From Ichthyophis bannanicus (lineage: Eukaryota > Chordata > Amphibia > Gymnophiona > Ichthyophiidae): a stretch of DNA of 64,000 nt. This document shows positions 59,021 to 64,000 of the stretch, piece after piece (positions within the stretch are counted from its first letter, which is position 1; each line of letters starts with the position of its first letter). The DNA lies in contig CM066033.1 of the NCBI GenBank assembly GCA_033557465.1, positions 1,308,913,519-1,308,977,518 on the forward strand, read 5' to 3'. The notes beneath the pieces are model-generated. The model saw only the letters and a list, made by a program, of their open reading frames with translations, had not been told where the DNA came from and did not search any database. The position numbers and the translations under genes were made by a program.

Positions 59021-59370
59021 GCTCCCTGCTGGAGGAAGGGAAGTAAGATTCCAAGGGTAAGCATCTTGAACTTTTCCCTCTCCAGAAACTTGTTCAGATT
59101 TCGCAGGTCGAGGATGGGTCTGAGGCCTCCTGTTCTTTTTGGTACCAGGAAGTACCTGGAGTAGAAGCCTTGCCCTTCCAGGTGGTGAGGCACCGGTTCC
59201 ACCGCCTGGTCCCTCAGTAGACCTTTCAACTCCTGAAGGAGTAAGTTTCTGAGCAGAGGGAGTCTTGGAGGCTCCCCTGGAAAGAAGGAGGGGGTATTTG
59301 GGTGAAGTGGAGCAGATAGCCCTTCTGGATGATACTTAACACCCAAGTATCCCCTGTGATGGCTGGCCAC
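57556..59370 (-). CDS. D11 reverse transcriptase-RNase H-methyltransferase
   Basis: 604 codons, open. It keeps YSRYFLVPKRTGG, SLDLKDAYTHI, VLPFGLTSAPRVFTK, FPYLDDWLIRG, TTDASLQGWGAH, LELRAI, QTDNQVAMFYVNK and ADRLSR, so both the polymerase and RNase H active sites are complete. Seven residues are missing before the methyltransferase-like module (LDPLVVHLPTMDLFASP; D10 has QKLFLQWG there). The usual N-terminal 35 residues (IASPP…RWPAITGD) lie upstream in a different frame, so a small indel near 59370 separates the natural start. Confidence 0.88.
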   Translation of the reverse strand: MASHHRGYLGVKYHPEGLSAPLHPNTPSFFPGEPPRLPLLRNLLLQELKGLLRDQAVEPVPHHLEGQGFYSRYFLVPKRTGGLRPILDLRNLNKFLEREKFKMLTLGILLPFLQQGAWLCSLDLKDAYTHILIHPSHRQFLRFVVGGRHFQYRVLPFGLTSAPRVFTKCLAVVAAYLRNQGIFVFPYLDDWLIRGQSSQEARQATCRTISLLQHLGFVVNFPKSTLVPSQDVEFIGARLDTLQAKAFLPVNRAHWLIKLAGQFWPNSLISARNFLRLLGHMASTVHVTPHARLHMRPAQWHLRMKWLQATGKLLDRIKVSQPLMDSLRWWRHLPNLVGGVSFQASAHTQVLTTDASLQGWGAHCQGACTQGLWSPWEAAQQINLLELRAIRLALRTFSQILSHQSVLVQTDNQVAMFYVNKQGGTGSRLLCLEAQALCSWAVTQGMTLKAVYLPGQENYLADRLSRLLQPHECQLDPLVVHLPTMDLFASPLNRQLPRFYSRQPHPLRTAPDSFLIPWSGVLLYAFPTTPLVAQTLFKIQQDRATVILIAPKWPRQPWFPPLLQLAVDTPLPLGLQPNLLTQDQGSLLHPNLKSLNLTPWLLKG

Positions 59371-59436
59371 CTGTCTGCGTACAGGGTCAGCCGAACTCCT
59401 GTACCCTGGAGAGGAGGAGAGGCTATGCTGGCATAG

Positions 59437-61319
59437 TCAAAAACCCCCTCCCTGCTGAGCAGGAGCCGGAGTAGGAGGCTTGGGGGCCTTCTGCCTATGG
59501 GGCCCATGACCTTGCCCCTTGGCCTGTTGGGGAGCTGCAGAGGCCTGGTAGTGAGGGTAGGTTTTATAGGCAGTGGTCTTCCTCGGGTAAAAGGCCTTTT
59601 TCCCCGAGCCCTTTTTTTTCTGAGAAGGGGCAGAGGTCTTCCTGGACAGCCTTGTCCGGGTAAGAGTCTCGGTCTCGGGTTCCGCAGCCTTTTCGGCCAT
59701 GGGTTTGCCAAAGAAGTTTTCACCTCGGCAAGGGACATCGACCAACTTGTCCTGTACCCACGTCTCGAGGTCCAAGGATTGCAGCAAAGCCTGACGGCAT
59801 GCACCGATGCCGGCCCCTGCTACTCAGGCCAAAGCCTCAAATCCATCGTAGGCTGCTCGAGAGATAAACTTTGAGCACTCTCGAATACCAGAAGACAAGG
59901 CCTTGAACCTCTACAAAGGTTCCTCAGACAGACCAGCAGAGAATCCGGAAATCTCCTTTGCCAGATCTCGAAGGTACGCCCATGTACAGCTGGGTAAGTC
60001 TGGACACGGCAAGCAAGCATAGAGCCCTGGAAGCACTTTCTACCGGGGGCATCCAGGTTCCGGGCTTCCCTGCCGGGAGGCACCAAAGGAGTGCATCTTC
60101 TGACTCTTCAGACGATGCATGGCCGATTCTACCACCATGGAATGGTGTGGTAGTTGTGCCTTCTGAAACCCGGGGCTCTTGCGGACTCGATAGATGGAAT
60201 AGAGCTGCTTGCTTAGAACCGGCATCGAGGCCGGCGCCTCCCACATGTGGAAGAGCAACCGCTCCAGCATCGGAGGAACCAGGACAGTAAAGGACTCCTT
60301 GGGAGGAGAGTCATACTGCAGAGCCTCGAGCTCCTCGGCTCGAGGCTCTTCCTCGGGGTCCGCAGGGAATGCCAGTGCCTTGGCCATGTCCCGAACGAAA
60401 TCCGAGAACCTAGTATCCTCAGGGGGGGGACCTTGTCCGAGGCTCGGAGCCCGGTGAGTCCGAAGGTGTCAGGGGACTCCTCCTCCTCCGAGGAGGAATC
60501 GAGCGGCTCCGAGTGGGCGGGCACCGACGCCATCCGCCCCGACGCCGAGGGAATCGGCGTCGACGACTTCGGTCCTGAACAGGAGGCTGAGGGTGACCGC
60601 GGCCGAGGATCGACTCGAGTTCGCATGGTCTCGAGGATCGGCTCAGCCTCCGGGGTCGACCTGGACGTCGATGTCCCGGTGGTCGGGGCAGATGCGTCGG
60701 TGAGACCGGCGATCAGCACCCACTGCTGCTCCATGAAGGCAGAAAATCTGCTCTCCAAGGCCGTCAACCTGAGTCTGAGCTCAGGAGACCCAGCAGCCTC
60801 CGACTCGGGCCCCGACGGCGTCGGGCCCGACATCGGCTCCCCCAGAGGAGAGTCCACGAGGACTACAGTACTCACGTGACTCGGGGCCTCCGACTCTACA
60901 CGAGGATGCTTGGCAGGCCTCTCCGACTCCGAAGACCCGGGACGGCGATCGGGGCTATGCAACCTGGCCCTCGAGGAGCCAAGAGCGTCCACCGATGCCG
61001 CCCTCGCGGGTTTCTTCTTCCTTCAATGCTCCCTCGAGGGGGACTCCCTTTCAGAGGAGCCCCGACGATGCTCGGGGTCAGATTCCCGAGACGTCGAGGC
61101 CTCTGACGAAGTCCGGACCTGTCCAGAGGCAGACTCGGAGAAGATCCTCTCACGCTGGTGCTGACGGCTCCGCAATGCCTTGGAAGACATTTTGCCACAG
61201 GGACTGCAGACCATAGAATCGTGGTCTGGACCCAGGCATTGGAGGCAGCAGTCGTGTGTGTCGGTGAGAGACATCAGTTTCTTGCACCGATCACACTTCT
61301 TAAAGCCACTGGCAGCCAT
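59437..61319 (-). pseudogene. D11 gag-like gene, broken
   Basis: The start ATG is at 61319 with FKKCDRCKKLMSLTDTHDCC, LQCLGPDHD and CSPCGKM (complete Cys/His cluster), followed by RSRQHQRERIFSE. Later pieces: 60992-60480 (LRLTALESRFSAFMEQQW), 60387-60040 (MAKALAFPADPEEEPRAEEL, IYRVRKSPGFQKAQLPHHS), 59787-59437 (LETWVQDKLVDVPCRGENFF: the LFG motif is FFG here). At least four frame breaks. Confidence 0.82.
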
Positions 61320-61727
61320 CGGGGGAAAAAGGGCCCCTGCAAGATCAAAAAATTGGGCTGTCAGGGAACAGAAAAAAGGCGCAAACGCAGTCTCTAAGGA
61401 CAAAAACCAAAAAAGAGTGATCCGGGCTTGGCACCGGTGTACCGAGTCCAGGTGGGAAAGGAACCGACGTCGAACCGAAGAAAAACTCGACTCAACGCAG
61501 AAAAAATCAACTTTTTTCACGGGTGACAAGGACGGACGTCTGTAGGGCTCCACAGAAAAAAGCAGACTGAGCAAGAAGGCACCTTTGGGCGGGAAGGGGA
61601 CCGTGCATGCGTGCCTGCATTCCCAAAGGCTTTCTTTGAAAGCTGGGGAAATGCTCCGCATGGGGGCTCCGTTGATGCCGACGTCACCCATATGTGAGGA
61701 CTGACTTCCTGCTTGGTCCTGGAGAAA

Positions 61728-61815
61728 AGATTGCTCCGAATATGCTTTAGGGGTTGAAGTAGCCTGGGCAGCAACAGCACTGCTGCTGCTAGAATCTGGA
61801 GGGTTTTTTTGGCGT
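61728..61815. repeat. Foldback repeat: outer right arm beyond D11
   Basis: The complement of 'agattgctccgaatatgctt' and 'ctagaatctggaggg' matches 55725-55746 and 55666-55683 of the left arm. This segment was contiguous with 56063 before D11 inserted. Confidence 0.8.
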
Positions 61816-62179
61816 AGACAGAAAGGATAGAGGAAACAGTAGGAAAAAAGATACTGGTCATGGGGAGGTCATAGAGATAGGAAGAGAGAGGGAGGGGGGA
61901 TGCTTGACACAAGGGAAGGGGTAATAGGGAGATGGGCTATAGGCCAATAATCATGAGAGAGAGAGAGAACTTGGGTGACAGAGAAGAGAATGATGCTGGA
62001 CACGGAGGAGGTAAGGATGAGAAGATCATGTGGTGGAGTCATAGGGAATGGAGGAGAAAATTCTCCTGGCTTCAAATCAGCCTGTTGTATCCGTTGAGAA
62101 AAATATTTTTCTTCCTTTCCCTAATTTCCAAATTATAAAATGTCATATAGGCTTTATGGGCCCGATATTAAAAAAAAAA
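61816..62179. other. Purine-rich stretch between the foldback and the RTE element
   Basis: Plus strand A/G-rich with GAGAGAGAGAGAGA at 61952-61966. The complement shows the same TGTCCAGCAT phrase (61993-62002) as the pyrimidine tracts at 33125 and 54003. No gene is seen. 62168-62179 is an A-run adjoining the RTE 3' end. Confidence 0.5.
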
Positions 62180-64000
62180 GTTGTTGTTGTTGCTAAGTGC
62201 CGTCGAGTCGGAGTCAACTCATGGCGCCCCCTCTGGATAGCTATCCTAAATTGTGTTCGGTCTTCATTCAGGCGGCTCATTGTTGACAGACTGGTACCCG
62301 TAGCTGCTGTTATTGTATTGATCCATCTCATTGCTGGCCTTCCTCTTTTGCGTTGACCTTCTATCTTGCCAAGCATGATGTCTTTCTCTAATGATCACTC
62401 TCTTCGCATGATGTGTCCAAAGTATGAAAGTCGAAGTCTTATAATCTGAGCTTCTAAAGAAAGCTTAGGTTTGATCTCCTCTAGTACCGACTGGTTTGTT
62501 CTTCGGGCAGTCCATGGTATACACAGTATTCGCCGCCAGCGCCATAATTCAAAGGCATTAATTTTCTTCCTGTCTATCTTTTTCACTGTTCAGCTTTCAC
62601 ATCCATATGATGTTATTGAAAATACCATGGCTTGAACAAGTCAAATCTTTGTATGGAGAGAGACATCTCTGCTCTTGAGAATCTTATCTAGGTCTTTCAT
62701 AGCCATTCTGCCAAGAGCAATGCGTCGTCTGATTTCTTGACTGCTTGTTGCTTCTTTATTGATAGTTGATCCAAGTAGGTTAAAGTTGTTCACAATTTCA
62801 ATTTCTTCTACTTCAACGATGAACCTGTTGATTATGCCAGTTGTCATGATTTTTGTCTTCTTTACATTAAGGTACAGGCCCATTTTGAGACTATGTTCTT
62901 TGATTGTGAGAAGCAAATGTTTCAGATCATCTTCACTTTCAGCCAGTAATGTAGTATCATCAGCATAGCGAAGGTTGTTGATGAGTCTTCCACCAATCTT
63001 CACACCTCTGTTGTCTTCATACAATCCTGCTTCTCTGATGATTTGTTCTGCATATAAATTAAACAGGTAGGGGGAACATATGCAGCCTTGTCTTACACCT
63101 TTGCTTATTTTAAACCATTCTGTTTCTCCTTGTTCCATTCGAACTGTTGCTTCTTGATCAATGTACAGATTGCGCAAGAGAACGATCAGGTGTTCTGGTA
63201 TACCCATGCTTCTTAATGTGGCCCAGAGTTTCTCATGGTTTAACCAGTCAAAAGCCTTCCTATAGTCTATAAAACACAAATATATATCCTTTTGGTATTC
63301 TTTAGTCTTTTCAAGGATCCATCTCACATCCGCAATGATGTCTCTCGTTCCTCACCCTTTCCTGAACCCTGCTTGCACTTCAGGTAGTTCTTGTTCCAGG
63401 TATGGTTGTAGTCTCTTTTGAATAATCTTCAGTAGAATCTTGCTGGCATGTGGGATCAGAGCGATTGTTCGATAATTTCTGCAGCCAGTTGGATCTCCTT
63501 TCTTTAGTATTGGTATAAACACAGATCTTTTCCAGTCAGTTGGCCATGATGTTGTCTTCCATATTTCTTGGAAGAGCCTTGTAAGTATGGTAACAGCTAC
63601 ATCAGATTGCTGTAATACTTCTATGGGAATGCTATCAATGCCTGGTGCTTTGTTCTTTGATAAGGCTTTCAATGCTGCTTCAACTTTTTCTGTCATCACC
63701 AGTGGTTCCTGATCATAAGGTACAGGTTGAAACGGCTGTTGGTCCACTTGATCTTTATCATATAAAAACTCTGTATATTCCTTCCACCTTTTCTTGATCT
63801 TCTCAGCATCATTCAACATAGAACCTTGAACATCTTGTAACATTCCAATTCAAGGCTGGAACTTTTTCTTTAACTCTCGTAGCTTTAGGAAAGCTGATCT
63901 TGTTCTTCCTCTAATAGTTTCTGCTTCTATTTCCTTGCAAGTGTCATTGTAGTACTTTTCCTTGTCCTGTCTCGCTGCAGGTTGGAAATCTCTGTTGAGT
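62180..64000 (-). mobile_element. RTE/BovB-like LINE, continues beyond the window
   Basis: The left boundary is a GTT microsatellite (62180-62192), on the minus strand an (AAC)n tail, preceded by the characteristic TGAGTTGACTCCGACTCGAC 3' sequence of BovB-related elements. Reverse transcriptase pieces follow to the window edge; the endonuclease would lie beyond 64000. Confidence 0.88.
62200..63843 (-). pseudogene. RTE/BovB-like reverse transcriptase, frameshifted
   Basis: 63843-63352: fingers with NKAPGIDSIPIEVLQQ, WPTDWKRSVFIPILKKGDPT, NYRTIALIPHASKILLKI and EVQAGFRKG. 63327-62641: FIDYRKAFDWLNHEKLW, ISKGVRQGCICSPYLFNLYA, the active site LRYADDTTLLAES and NLLGSTINKEATSSQEIRRR. 62586-62395: ELWRWRRILCIPWTARRTNQ, LRLSYFGHIMRRE. 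62376-62200: GQRKRGRPAMRWI. These C-terminal blocks are signatures of the RTE/BovB clade. Breaks occur near 63340, 62610-62640 and 62390, so it is inactive. Confidence 0.9.

Larger units (their letters stand above)
56064..61727 (-). mobile_element. DIRS copy D11 (family A), full length
   Basis: Left end GAGTAGTTACTC after AAA (56061-56063), right end CTGGAGAAA (61725-61727). Because it sits inside one arm of a foldback repeat, the other arm shows the pre-insertion sequence: GGAGCAATCTTTT is continuous there, giving an independent check of the borders and of the absence of a target duplication beyond AAA. Reverse transcriptase is open, recombinase and gag broken. Confidence 0.93.

Noticed and set aside
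62180..64000. Host craniofacial-development-type or endonuclease gene naming for the reverse transcriptase at the right edge
   Set aside because: The frames are typical RTE/BovB LINE sequence with an (AAC)n tail and broken frames; such gene names arise from transposon mis-annotation.
1..64000. Host protein-coding exons
   Set aside because: All long frames are explained by transposable elements; no short open segment with flanking splice signals matched a protein I recognise, though small exons could escape reading by eye.

Overview
The window is repeat-dense nuclear DNA from a vertebrate. I found no supportable host gene exon, tRNA or rRNA gene; almost all recognisable sequence is transposable elements. 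The dominant components are DIRS-type tyrosine-recombinase retrotransposons, together with L1/Tx1-like, L2, CR1 and RTE/BovB-like LINEs, a GIY-YIG Penelope-like element, a tRNA-headed SINE with an L2-type tail and a hAT-like remnant. This mixture points to a large tetrapod genome, and an amphibian, perhaps a caecilian, is my best guess. The organism is an inference; the element identities are read from the sequence.

Layout. 40-4836: L1/Tx1-like LINE on the minus strand (ORF1 tail plus whole, broken ORF2). 4837-6622: Penelope-like element on plus with a hammerhead-like ribozyme. 6623-18000: four DIRS remnants (D1-D4) with two CR1 insertions. 19000-19470: L2 fragment. 19738-25512: D5, a nearly complete DIRS. 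25513-27411: L2 tails and a hairpin cluster. 27412-33124: D6. 33724-39287: D7, carrying an L2. 39290-40010: L2 fragment. 40015-42202: D8, split by a SINE. 42203-42795: hAT-like fragment with a SINE. 42802-48421: D9, abutted without gap by D10 (48422-54002). 54003-56063: pyrimidine-rich DNA, hairpins and half of a foldback repeat. 56064-61727: D11, inserted in that foldback. 62180-64000: RTE/BovB-like LINE running off the window.

A full DIRS copy here is 5.6-5.8 kb. On the minus strand it reads: 5' terminal repeat, gag-like ORF with an N-terminal Cys/His cluster, reverse transcriptase-RNase H-methyltransferase ORF, tyrosine recombinase ORF largely overlapping the previous one in another frame, internal complementary region (ICR), 3' terminal repeat. 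The ICR is the exact head-to-tail joining of the complements of the two outer ends, as expected if it templates completion of a circular intermediate which the recombinase then integrates without target duplication. There are at least three families: A (D2, D5-D8, D10, D11), B (D1, D3, D9) and C (D4).

The most notable signals are: all eleven DIRS copies lie in one orientation; a consensus splice donor is preserved at every intact 3' terminus (GTGAGT in family A, GTAAGT in family B); the recombinase frame stays open through the whole overlapping reverse-transcriptase gene in two copies; D9 and D10 stand end to end; and a long foldback repeat is split by D11.
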